DNA of 13,627 bases from the NCBI GenBank assembly GCA_946478675.1, contig CAMLEF010000087.1:1-13627 (forward strand), in the 5' to 3' direction. The notes below the pieces were generated by a model. The model was not told the origin of the DNA, did not search any database, and was given only the letters and a program-made list of their open reading frames with translations. Both the position numbers and the translations under genes were made by a program. Numbering within the stretch: position 1 is the stretch's first letter; every line of letters starts with the position of its first letter. Source of the stretch: an uncultured Flavobacteriales bacterium. GTDB lineage: Bacteria > Bacteroidota > Bacteroidia > Palsa-965. This document shows positions 5,332 through 13,205 of this stretch, in pieces.

Positions 5332-7848
5332 TCATACACGAATCCCGATCACGCAAACGTCATCCACCTGCTCGCGGTTGCCGCGCCATTCGGAAAACAT
5401 CTTGTTCAGTCGCGCCAGCTGTTCGTCGGGCTCCAGGTTCGCGTGCACGGAAATCCATTTGCGGAAATTTTTCACCTGGAATTTTTTGCCTTCGTCGCCG
5501 CCGAACTGATCGGCAAAACCGTCGGAGAAAAGGTAGATCGTTTTGCCATCTCCGTTGAACGCATGCGTAGTGAACGGCAATTTCAATTCGCTTTTCCCGA
5601 CCGGCTGGCGATCGCCTTTGATCTCTGAAAGCCCTTCGCTGCCTGCGATCCAGAGCGGGCGGTTCGCGCCGGCCCACTGCACGTTCTTCGAAACGGTGTC
5701 GATCACTGCGAGTGAAATGTCCATGCCGTCGCTGACGGTGTTGCCGCCGCGCGCAAACGTTTCGAGCACGATGTCGGTGACGGCGTCGAGGATTTTCCCG
5801 GGATCGGTCAGCTTCAGCTCGAGCACGGCTTTGTTCAGCGCATTCGAGCACACGACGCTCACCAGCGCGCCGGGAACGCCATGCCCCGTGCAATCCGCAG
5901 CAGCGATGAAGATGCGCTCGCCGATCTTTTCGAACCAGTAGAAGTCGCCGGCGACAATATCTTTCGGCTCGTAGTAAATGAAGCTCGACGGCAGCGACGC
6001 ACGGATGCGCGCGGGCTCGGGAAGGATCGCCTGCTGCAGGCGTTTCGCGTACGTGATCGAATCGTGTACCTCGCGGTTTTTTTCTTCGAGCAACGTTTTC
6101 TGCAGCTCGACTTCCGACTTCTGCTGCTCAATGACTTTGTTCGCCTGCCGTTTGTTGCGGTATGCATTGAACGCTACAATGAGCAGCACGAGCAGCAGCA
6201 ATCCGCCGATGGAAGCGGCGCCGGTGATGATGCGTTGCCGCGCGAGCTCTTCTTCTTTGTGTTTTTTCTCCGTAGTGATCTTCGCTTCGCGCTGCGCCTG
6301 TTCCGCTTTCAACTCCTGCTCGCGCGCTTTGTATTCGACGGCCGCCATCTTGCGCACCTGCTCGTTGCCTTTCAGGCTATCCTGCCCGACACGGAACGCT
6401 TCGAGCATTGCCAGCGCTTCATGATCGTTGCCCAATCTTTTATTCACGAGATAAAGCAGCTCATAGCTGGACGTGATGTTCGCTTCTGTCGCCGAACGCT
6501 TCGCCACTTCGAGCGATTCTTCTCCGCGCTTTTTCGCCAGCGCAAGATTTCCGCGATCGAGCTCTACCATCGCTTCGACGCGCATCGCATCGGAGAGCAG
6601 GTTATCCTCGCCGAGCTCATTCCCGTAAGCGATCGCTTTTTCGGCGTACGCATAAGCGGAATCCATGTTGCCGAGGTCATGAAAAATATCGGCCATGGAC
6701 GTGCACGCATACCCGAGCCGCTGCGTCTCGCCGATGGAGGAGGAAACTTCCATGCCTTTGCGGTAATAATAAAGCGCAGAGTCCAGCTGCTTTTTGATGC
6801 GGTAAATTTCGCCGCGGTTGCAGAGCGCATACGCCAGCGAAGAAGGATCTTTGATCGCGGTGAACGCCTGCAGCGCTTCGGTGTTGGCGGCAAACGATTT
6901 GACGAGATCGCCCTGGCTCCAGTATACCTGCGTCACCACATTCTGAACGACACCGATGCGGCGGTTCTCGTGATTTTTTTTCGCGTACGCGACGGCTTCG
7001 TTATAGCAATCGAGCGCTTTCGGCAATTCGCCGCGGAAACGGTATTCGTCGCCGAGCGTAGAAAGAATGAACGCTGCTCTTGAAAGGTCGTTCGCCGCGC
7101 GCGCCGCCACCAGCCCGCGTTCCAGCGCCTTCATGGCTTTTTCAGGTTCGCTGTGCTTGCGGTAAACCTGCGCCATGCTCGCCAGTGTAAATGCGATACG
7201 CGCCGAATCACCGCAGCTGCGCGCCACGATGATCGCTTTTTCATAATGCGCCAGCGCCACCGAATCCAGGTTGCTGAAGCGGTAAACATCTCCCGCGAGA
7301 CTCAGCGACTGCGCTTCCAGGAAAGGCCATTTCGAGTCTTCTGCAATCTTCGCGCAGGAATCGAGCAACCGTTGCGCTTCCGGGATGCGATACGTCATGC
7401 GGTAGCAATCACCTTTCCAGATCGTCGCGCGTAAAGCGGTTTGCGCATCGTTCAATTTCCGTGCTGCTGTCACCGACTGGTCGAGGAAATACAAGGCGGT
7501 ATCATATTGCTGTGTGCGGTGAGCGGCAATACCGCGTGCGCACCAGGCATGCGCCATCCCGGAGCTGTTGCCGGATTTCTGGCTCAGCGCAAATGTTTCG
7601 TCTGCGAGCAGCACTGCTGCTTTTCCGAAATAAAATTCCGTGAATGCGCTCAGCTCCGCGATGGCTGCAGAATCATTGGGCGCAACGAGCAGCTGTTCCC
7701 GTACTTGTCGCGCGCGCACCGGCATCGTCGATGTATCCTGCAAGATGCTGTCGACAAACGGGCTGTATTTCACCGTCGTGCCGGAAGGACGCGTACAAGA
7801 AAAAAGAAGCAATAAGATCAGCGGAAAAAGCGCAGCGGTTCGTTTCAT
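5332..7848 (-). CDS. TPR lipoprotein with transmembrane segment and SpoIIE (PPM/PP2C-type) Ser/Thr phosphatase domain
   Basis: A predicted 838-residue membrane sensor-phosphatase. MKRTAALFPLILLLLFSC is a lipoprotein signal with lipobox Cys18; the start at 7848 was chosen for this reason, though the ATG at 7857 (MPAMKRT) is possible and the frame stays open to 8022. Ten TPR units follow at about residues 106-490, on an exact 40-residue period. Then come a charged coiled coil (about 500-540), one membrane helix (about 540-559, GGLLLLVLLIVAF), a second coiled coil, the linker SITYAKRLQQAILP (about 597-610) and the SpoIIE domain. Metal-site residues are present: D635 (AGDFYW), D652 (DCTGHG), D707/D710 (SDGMD), D776 (FSDGFADQFGG) and D829/D830 (DDVCV). 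The likely job is a periplasmic TPR sensor controlling a cytoplasmic phosphatase that acts on a phosphorylated protein such as an anti-sigma antagonist. No such partner lies in the window. Confidence 0.88.
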   Translation of the reverse strand: MKRTAALFPLILLLLFSCTRPSGTTVKYSPFVDSILQDTSTMPVRARQVREQLLVAPNDSAAIAELSAFTEFYFGKAAVLLADETFALSQKSGNSSGMAHAWCARGIAAHRTQQYDTALYFLDQSVTAARKLNDAQTALRATIWKGDCYRMTYRIPEAQRLLDSCAKIAEDSKWPFLEAQSLSLAGDVYRFSNLDSVALAHYEKAIIVARSCGDSARIAFTLASMAQVYRKHSEPEKAMKALERGLVAARAANDLSRAAFILSTLGDEYRFRGELPKALDCYNEAVAYAKKNHENRRIGVVQNVVTQVYWSQGDLVKSFAANTEALQAFTAIKDPSSLAYALCNRGEIYRIKKQLDSALYYYRKGMEVSSSIGETQRLGYACTSMADIFHDLGNMDSAYAYAEKAIAYGNELGEDNLLSDAMRVEAMVELDRGNLALAKKRGEESLEVAKRSATEANITSSYELLYLVNKRLGNDHEALAMLEAFRVGQDSLKGNEQVRKMAAVEYKAREQELKAEQAQREAKITTEKKHKEEELARQRIITGAASIGGLLLLVLLIVAFNAYRNKRQANKVIEQQKSEVELQKTLLEEKNREVHDSITYAKRLQQAILPEPARIRASLPSSFIYYEPKDIVAGDFYWFEKIGERIFIAAADCTGHGVPGALVSVVCSNALNKAVLELKLTDPGKILDAVTDIVLETFARGGNTVSDGMDISLAVIDTVSKNVQWAGANRPLWIAGSEGLSEIKGDRQPVGKSELKLPFTTHAFNGDGKTIYLFSDGFADQFGGDEGKKFQVKNFRKWISVHANLEPDEQLARLNKMFSEWRGNREQVDDVCVIGIRV

Positions 7849-7875
7849 GGCAGGCATAGGACGGGCAAGACGCCC

Positions 7876-7883
7876 CAAAGTTA
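7876..7883 (-). promoter_or_regulatory. Bacteroidota -7 promoter box before the 838-aa phosphatase gene
   Basis: On the minus strand this reads TAACTTTG, an exact TAnnTTTG match. It is 18 bases before the ATG at 7857 and 27 before the one at 7848. It suggests the large phosphatase can be transcribed separately from the paralogue upstream, and it argues against the long N-terminal extension of the open frame, which would start upstream of this box. Confidence 0.5.
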
Positions 7884-7961
7884 CCGCAATCGCCACGGGA
7901 AAAGCCAGCGAAAAATGACTTGTTGTGCTGTTAAACAATCCGCAATCGCAATGCCGGTCTT

Positions 7962-10094
7962 TTAAGCGATACGAACGCCCACCACACAAACATCGTCGAT
8001 CTGCTCCAGCGGGCCTTTCCATTCGTCAAACGCCAGCGTCATCGCTTTCTTCTGCTCTTCGATGGAAAGCGGCGCATTTTTCAGCAGCAGCTCCTGCAGT
8101 TGACGGTACTTGAATTTTTTCCCGTAAGGCCCGCCGAACTGGTCTGCGAAGCCGTCGGTGAAGAGGAACAGCAGATCGCCCGGCGCTACGGTAGTCGTCT
8201 TCGTTTCGAACGGGCGACGTTCCTGGAACATGCCGACCGGTTGTTTGTTCGGCCGCAGCTCGGTGATTTCCGAAGCGCCGCTGCGAATGATCCAGAGCGG
8301 GTTGTTGGCGCCGGCCCAAAGGATCGTTTGTGTTTGCCGGTCGTAATGCACGAGGGAAATGTCCATGCCGTCCTGCACGCCGTTACCGCTTTTTTCAAAT
8401 GTCTCGATCACTAATTCCGATACGCGGTCGAGAATTTTCCCGGGATCGGTGAGGCGGAATTCTTTCACCGCGCGGTCGAGCGCATTCGAGCACACGACGC
8501 TGACGAGCGCGCCCGGTACGCCGTGCCCTGTGCAATCTGCGACGGCAAACAACAGCGCGCCCGGCTGCAAACCGTTTTCCATCCAGAAAAAATCGCCGGC
8601 CACCAGGTCCTTCGGGCGATAGAAGAGAAAACTTTCCGGCAATTGTTTTTGCCATTGCTTCCACGGCGGCAGGATCGCTTCCTGCAACCGCTGCGCATAC
8701 GTGATGGAATCGAGGATCTCGCGGTTCTTGAATTCGACTTCCTGCTTTTGCTGCGTGATGACGCGGTTCTTCGTTTCCAGCTCGGAATTCGAACGCTGCT
8801 TCAGGCGGAAGCCGCGATACAGCACGAATGCCAGCGCGAGCATCAGCAAAAATCCCGTGATGCCGGCGGCGGTGTAAACTTTTTGCTGCTGAATTTCTTC
8901 GCGGTGCTTCACGTCCTTCAGCTCATCTTCTTTCGCCACGCGAAGGCTGTCGCTCAGCTTGCGCTTTTCGTAATCATACTGGATCTGCTTGCGCGCGATC
9001 TCTTTCGATTTGGCGACGCTGCCGAGCGAATCGCTGAGAACGGAAGCGCGCTTGTAATAGAGGAACGCTTTCTGAAAATCTTTTTTCTGTTCGTAAGCAT
9101 CCGCCAGGCAGCTGCACGACGATTGCTCGATATCGGGAAACTCGAGCGATTCCGCCATCTCCAGCGCTTTGTTGCAATAGGCGAGCGCCTTGTCGTAATT
9201 CCCGCGATGATTTTCGAAGGAGCCCATCCCGTAATACGAAGAAGCGATGCCGCCCTCATCGTGCGATTTCTCGCGGATGTCGAGCGCCAGCGCGTAGTAA
9301 TATTGCGCACTGTCGCTGTCGCCCATGCGTTCGCAGATCAGGCCGAGGTTCGCCAATGCATTGCCGAGCGATTTCGTGTCGCCCGCTTCATCGGCGTAGT
9401 GCGCGCTTTTCTGCACGAATTCTTTGCCTTTCACGTAATCTTTTTTCCAGACATAATAGCCGCCGATCTTGCTGTATGCATCGGCCATGCCGCGAACGTC
9501 TTTCAGCGAATCCCGCAGGTGCAGCGCCGTGTAATAGCAGGAAAGGCTCTTCTCGCGATCGCCCATGTCTTCGTAGATCATGCCGATGTTACTGTACGCC
9601 GCTGCTACGCCGGACGCATCGCCGAGGGAATCTTTCAGGTGCAGGCTGCGCTGGTAATAATCGAGCGACTGCGAATAATCACCGTGCTTATAATACACGA
9701 TGCCGATGTTGTTCAGCGTGACCGCTTGCCCGCGCGCATCTTTGATCACCAGTCGCAGCCGCAGCGCTTCGGAATAATTCGCCAGCGCCGAATCGGTGTT
9801 TCCCATGTTGAGCCAGGCCACGCCGATCGTATTGTAAGCGTTCGATTCGTAGCGCACGTTTTTCTTCTGGCGCGCCATCGTTTTTTCAAGATTCGCCAGC
9901 TTTATCGCGGAATCGGGATGCACGAACACCTGGCTCCACGAAAGCGTATGGATCGCTTTCAGGCGGTTGGTGTCGGCCGTTGCGGGATTATTGAAAACAC
10001 GGAGCAGGGAATCTCCGTTTACTTTTTTCTGCGCAAGAATGGGGCATACGGATCCCGCGAGAAAAAACAGCAGCACGAAAGTCAGTCGGGTCAT
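7962..10094 (-). CDS. Membrane TPR protein with SpoIIE (PPM/PP2C-type) Ser/Thr phosphatase domain
   Basis: A 710-residue paralogue of the following 838-residue phosphatase. MTRLTFVLLFFLAGSVCPILAQ is a Sec signal peptide with cleavage near residue 22; the Cys in it is preceded by Val, so it is not a lipobox. Seven TPR units lie on an exact 40-residue period (G91, G131, G171, G211, G251, G291, A331), with a degenerate eighth at about 51. A coiled coil (about 365-405), one membrane helix (about 406-425), a second coiled coil and the linker SITYAQRLQEAILP lead to the SpoIIE domain. Its metal-site residues are D501 (AGDFFW), D520 (DCTGHG), D575/D578 (QDGMD), D647 (FTDGFADQFGG) and D700/D701 (DDVCVVG). 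The predicted topology is periplasmic TPRs and a cytoplasmic phosphatase. It starts 34 bases after the end of the kinase frame, so the two probably share a transcript. A near-match to the -7 box (TAACTTGT, 10114-10121) lies just upstream. Confidence 0.9.
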   Translation of the reverse strand: MTRLTFVLLFFLAGSVCPILAQKKVNGDSLLRVFNNPATADTNRLKAIHTLSWSQVFVHPDSAIKLANLEKTMARQKKNVRYESNAYNTIGVAWLNMGNTDSALANYSEALRLRLVIKDARGQAVTLNNIGIVYYKHGDYSQSLDYYQRSLHLKDSLGDASGVAAAYSNIGMIYEDMGDREKSLSCYYTALHLRDSLKDVRGMADAYSKIGGYYVWKKDYVKGKEFVQKSAHYADEAGDTKSLGNALANLGLICERMGDSDSAQYYYALALDIREKSHDEGGIASSYYGMGSFENHRGNYDKALAYCNKALEMAESLEFPDIEQSSCSCLADAYEQKKDFQKAFLYYKRASVLSDSLGSVAKSKEIARKQIQYDYEKRKLSDSLRVAKEDELKDVKHREEIQQQKVYTAAGITGFLLMLALAFVLYRGFRLKQRSNSELETKNRVITQQKQEVEFKNREILDSITYAQRLQEAILPPWKQWQKQLPESFLFYRPKDLVAGDFFWMENGLQPGALLFAVADCTGHGVPGALVSVVCSNALDRAVKEFRLTDPGKILDRVSELVIETFEKSGNGVQDGMDISLVHYDRQTQTILWAGANNPLWIIRSGASEITELRPNKQPVGMFQERRPFETKTTTVAPGDLLFLFTDGFADQFGGPYGKKFKYRQLQELLLKNAPLSIEEQKKAMTLAFDEWKGPLEQIDDVCVVGVRIA

Positions 10095-10128
10095 AAGAGG
10101 GGGAAGGGTCCCGACAAGTTACATATTT

Positions 10129-11229
10129 TCAGCCGGGAAGCGTGGCAGTAAACGTGGTGCCTTCCTTGTTGCTGCGGAACGTAAGCGTGCCGCCCATGAG
10201 CTCGACGTAGCGGTTCACGATGTGCAGCCCGAGTCCGGTGCCCTGGATGTTGCGGGCATTCTTCGCGCGGAAATATTACTCGAACAGCAGCGGCTGCTCT
10301 TCTGCGGGAATGCCGATGCCGTGATCGGTGACGCTGATCGTGACGGTGTCGTTTTCCTTTCGCGCGTCGACGCTGATGCCGGAATCGGAATATTTGATGG
10401 CGTTCGACAGCAGGTTCAGCAGCACGTTGCGCAGGATCTGCCCGTCGAGGAACGTTTCTTCGGGGCCTGAATAGCTGAACGTGATCTGCTGGTTGGCTTT
10501 CGTGATGTCGCTGACTTCTTCGACGAGGCCCGCCACAAATTCGCGCAGGTTGAATGAAGATGGATTGACGCTGATTTTTCCCTGCTCCAGCTTGTCGAGC
10601 GAGAGGAATTCGTCGAGGATCGAAGTGAGGTTTTTTACTGCGGAACGGATGCGCTCGACGTGCTTGTCTTTTTTCTGCTCGAGGTCCGGGCCATTGTAAT
10701 GATCGATCAGCGCAATGCTGGAGAGGATCGTGCTGAGCGGCGTGCGGAATTCGTGCGAGGCCATCGACAGGAAGCGTGTTTTCAGTACGTTCATTTCCCG
10801 TTCACGCTCGAGCGCCGCAATCACTTCTGCGGTTCGGTCTTTCACGCGTTGTTCCAATTCTTCGTTCAGCCGGCGCAGCTCGTCGGACATGTTCTTCTCA
10901 TTCGATATGTCGTAGGAAAGGATCAGCACGCCCTGCCTGATCCCGTACAGGCGAACGTCGAAATATCCTTTGCTGCCGTCGGGGAAATTGAATTCGTTCA
11001 GCATGCGCAAAGCCAGCCGCTCTTTCATGCACCGCCCGATCTTTTCAAACAGCTCCGTCTGCTCGATGCCGGGATATTTCTCCATCATCGTATGGCCGAG
11101 CAGCGCTTCGCGGGAATACAGGCTTTGCCTTACCACCGCGTCGTTCACGTACTTGTAGCGCCAATCCCGGTCAATGACCTGGATGCCTTCCATCATATTG
11201 TCGAAAACACTGAAGTCGTCGGTTTGCAT
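10129..11229 (-). pseudogene. PAS-domain histidine kinase interrupted by an in-frame TAA before the G2 box
   Basis: The first 317 codons give a soluble kinase. A PAS-like domain (about 1-110, VFDNMMEGIQVIDRDWRYKY) is followed by a coiled-coil linker and HisKA with H159 in MASHEFRTPL. The ATPase N box is LRNVLLNLLSNAIKY (N276) and the G1 box DHGIGIP (302-308). The frame then reads PLLFE and TAA at 10276-10278. Directly beyond, in the same frame, the rest of the domain continues: YFRAKNARNIQGTGLGLHIV, NRYVELMGGTLTF and ATLPG, then TGA at 10129. Family members usually have Arg or Lys at the stop position (LFERFFRA), and AAA to TAA is one change. Without readthrough the product lacks the G2 loop and should not phosphorylate. 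It has no membrane segment. The paralogous phosphatases follow on the same strand. A sequencing error or a functional truncation are the alternatives. Confidence 0.85.
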
Positions 11230-11265
11230 GGGCGTATTTTTTTAATGGGGGGCGCAGGTAAGCGG

Positions 11266-11273
11266 CAAAGATA
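11266..11273 (-). promoter_or_regulatory. Bacteroidota -7 promoter box of the histidine kinase gene
   Basis: On the minus strand this reads TATCTTTG, an exact TAnnTTTG match, 36 bases before the ATG at 11229. It is the mirror image of the glyQS box: gcaaagataa (11265-11274) and ttatctttgc (11306-11315) form a perfect 10-bp inverted repeat. Confidence 0.55.
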
Positions 11274-11306
11274 AAAGGGAAAATCCGCAGATTGACGCGC
11301 ACCGAT

Positions 11307-11314
11307 TATCTTTG
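11307..11314 (+). promoter_or_regulatory. Bacteroidota -7 promoter box of glyQS
   Basis: TATCTTTG is an exact TAnnTTTG match, six bases before the ATG at 11321, so the glyQS mRNA is probably leaderless or nearly so. A TTG codon inside this box (11312) is in frame with the gene, but as it is part of the promoter it is unlikely to be the start. Confidence 0.6.
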
Positions 11315-11320
11315 CAGCCT

Positions 11321-12862
11321 ATGGCCAACCAGGACGATATTTTTGCTAAAGTCATTTCCCATTCGAAGGAATACGGCTTCATTTTCCAGTCGAGCGAGAT
11401 TTATGAAAACGGTCTCAGCGCAGTGTACGATTACGGACAGAACGGCGCAGAGCTGAAGAAGAACATCCGCGACTACTGGTGGAAGTCGATGGTGCAGCTG
11501 AACGAGAACATCGTCGGCATCGACGCGGCGATCTTCATGCACCCGACCACCTGGAAAGCATCCGGCCACGTCGACGCATTCAACGATCCGCTGATCGACA
11601 ACAAAGATTCCAAGAAACGTTACCGCGCCGACGTGCTCATCGAAGACGCGATGGCGAAGATCGAAGACAAGATCAAAAAGGAAGTCGACAAAGCGGCGAA
11701 GCGTTTCGAAAACTTCGATGAGAAAATGTTCCGTGCGACGAACGCTCGTGTGCTCGATTACCAGAAGAAGATCGATGAGACGAACGAGCGTTTCAAAAAA
11801 GCGCTCGAAGCGAATGACATGACGGAGCTCCGCCAGATCATCGTCGACCTCGAGATCGTTTGCCCGATTTCCGGTTCGCGCAACTGGACGGAAGTGCGGC
11901 AGTTCAACCTCATGTTCTCCACGCAGCTCGGTTCTGTTGCCGAAGAAGCGAGCACGATCTATCTCCGCCCGGAAACGGCGCAGGGCATTTTCGTGAACTT
12001 CCTCAACGTGCAGAAAACGGGCCGCATGAAAATTCCGTTCGGCATCGCGCAAACCGGCAAAGCGTTCCGCAATGAGATCGTGGCGCGACAGTTCATCTTC
12101 CGCATGCGCGAGTTCGAGCAGATGGAAATGCAGTTCTTCGTTCGTCCCGGCACCGAAGGCGAATGGTACGAGAAGTGGAAAGCTGCGCGCATCAACTGGC
12201 ACAAAGCGATCGGTTTCCCGGAATCGAAATACCGTTTTCACGATCACCTCAAGCTCGCGCATTATGCGAAAGCCGCCTGCGATATCGAATTCGAATTCCC
12301 GTTCGGCTTCAAGGAGCTGGAAGGCATTCACTCACGCAGCGATTTCGATCTGAAGCAGCACGAACAATTCTCCGGCAAGAAGCTGCAGTATTTTGATCCG
12401 GAGCTCAGCGAAAGCTACGTGCCGTACGTCGTGGAAACGTCGATCGGTCTCGACCGCATGTTCCTCGCGACGCTTTCGACGGCGTACAAAGAAGAGAAGC
12501 TCGAAGACGGATCGGAGCGCGTGGTGCTCAACCTGCCGCCGTTCCTCGCGCCGGTAAAAGCTGCGGTGCTGCCGCTGGTGAATAAAGACGGCCTGCCGGA
12601 AAAAGCCGAAGAGATCATGAACCTGCTGAAGTTCGATCACATCGTTACTTCGGAAGAAAAAGATTCCATCGGCAAACGCTACCGCCGCCAGGACGCGATC
12701 GGAACGCCGTACTGCATCACCGTCGATCACCAGACGCTCGAAGATAATACGGTCACCATCCGCGAGCGCGACACGATGAAGCAGGAACGCGTCGGCATCG
12801 ACAAGATCGCTGCGATCATTGACGATCGTGTGAATGTGAAGAATGTGCTGCGAAAGCTGTAG
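11321..12862 (+). CDS. glyQS: Glycine--tRNA ligase, dimeric (eukaryote/archaea-like) type
   Basis: This 513-residue class II aminoacyl-tRNA synthetase charges tRNA-Gly in the cytoplasm. The N-terminus (KEYGFIFQSSEIYENGLSAV, YDYGQNGAELK) is typical of the alpha2 type. Residues of about 95-175 form a highly charged insertion (KKRYRADVLIED, KIKKEVDKAAKRFENFDEKM) that is normal in Bacteroidota. The catalytic domain shows TIYLRPETAQGIF (about 212-224), motif 2 with GKAFRNEI and FIFRMREFEQMEMQFF (about 246-273) and motif 3 with ETSIGLDRMF (about 372-381). The last 110 or so residues, from LPPFLAPVKAAVLPLV onward, are the anticodon-binding domain. The ATG at 11321 is preferred over an in-frame TTG at 11312 because the TTG lies inside the promoter box. 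It diverges from the histidine kinase gene. Length and motifs are complete. Confidence 0.96.
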   Translation: MANQDDIFAKVISHSKEYGFIFQSSEIYENGLSAVYDYGQNGAELKKNIRDYWWKSMVQLNENIVGIDAAIFMHPTTWKASGHVDAFNDPLIDNKDSKKRYRADVLIEDAMAKIEDKIKKEVDKAAKRFENFDEKMFRATNARVLDYQKKIDETNERFKKALEANDMTELRQIIVDLEIVCPISGSRNWTEVRQFNLMFSTQLGSVAEEASTIYLRPETAQGIFVNFLNVQKTGRMKIPFGIAQTGKAFRNEIVARQFIFRMREFEQMEMQFFVRPGTEGEWYEKWKAARINWHKAIGFPESKYRFHDHLKLAHYAKAACDIEFEFPFGFKELEGIHSRSDFDLKQHEQFSGKKLQYFDPELSESYVPYVVETSIGLDRMFLATLSTAYKEEKLEDGSERVVLNLPPFLAPVKAAVLPLVNKDGLPEKAEEIMNLLKFDHIVTSEEKDSIGKRYRRQDAIGTPYCITVDHQTLEDNTVTIRERDTMKQERVGIDKIAAIIDDRVNVKNVLRKL

Positions 12863-12934
12863 TCATTTTCCATTTCTGCGATCCGGGAGGAGATGGCCCG
12901 CCAACATTTTTCCGACGACATCGCCAGGAAACCA

Positions 12935-12942
12935 TAACTTTC
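12935..12942 (+). promoter_or_regulatory. Near-consensus -7 promoter box before the small membrane protein gene
   Basis: TAACTTTC matches seven of the eight positions of TAnnTTTG (last base C instead of G). It ends four bases before the ATG at 12947, the same leaderless spacing seen for the DUF3109 gene. With one mismatch the call is weak. Confidence 0.3.
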
Positions 12943-12946
12943 CCAC

Positions 12947-13189
12947 ATGAATGAAAATGTGTTTTGGATCATCTGCTTCGGAGGCGTGCTTGTTGCGATC
13001 ATTTTCCTCATCGTGCTCGCGAATTGGCTAACGGCACGCGCCAACCAGCGCCGCGCTGATAAGATGATGAAGGATAGGAAAAATGGGAAATACAACCCGG
13101 ATAAAAAATATTTCGGCAACCAGGGCAACTGGGAACCCGGCGAAGGTGCATCGGACGGCACGGACTGGAATACGTACAATCGCCATTAG
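12947..13189 (+). CDS. Small single-pass membrane protein of unknown function
   Basis: An 80-residue protein that I cannot assign to a family. Residues of about 5-28 (VFWIICFGGVLVAIIFLIVL) form one membrane helix. The helix is followed by a basic stretch (TARANQRRADKMMKDRKNGK), so the C-terminal part is probably cytoplasmic. The end is polar and aromatic (YFGNQGNWEP, TDWNTYNRH). The start at 12947 gives the helix right at the N-terminus, and the gene sits 84 bp downstream of glyQS on the same strand, with a weak box of its own. A strong terminator follows 16 bases after its stop, which supports it being a real transcription unit end. Confidence 0.72.
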   Translation: MNENVFWIICFGGVLVAIIFLIVLANWLTARANQRRADKMMKDRKNGKYNPDKKYFGNQGNWEPGEGASDGTDWNTYNRH

Positions 13190-13205
13190 CAACAGGAATA
13201 AATAA

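Noticed and set aside
5257..5334. Short minus-strand frame after the large phosphatase stop, with a protein-like end NNAVMYVDGVSIRKLQ
   Set aside because: It is only about 23 codons from a GTG that overlaps the phosphatase stop, with no ribosome binding site or family match. It could be a remnant, but it is too short to support.
5881..7083. Long open frames opposite the phosphatase genes (also 8523-10151)
   Set aside because: They run antisense through genes with intact catalytic motifs. They arise from the GC-rich codon pattern and show no domain-like sequence.
7849..8022. 58-codon N-terminal extension of the large phosphatase frame
   Set aside because: It would place the lipoprotein signal in the middle of the protein, overlap the 3' end of the upstream gene, and start upstream of the exact TAACTTTG promoter box at 7876-7883.
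11312..11320. TTG start for glyQS three codons upstream of the ATG
   Set aside because: The TTG is part of the TATCTTTG promoter box. The ATG at 11321 gives the usual N-terminus.
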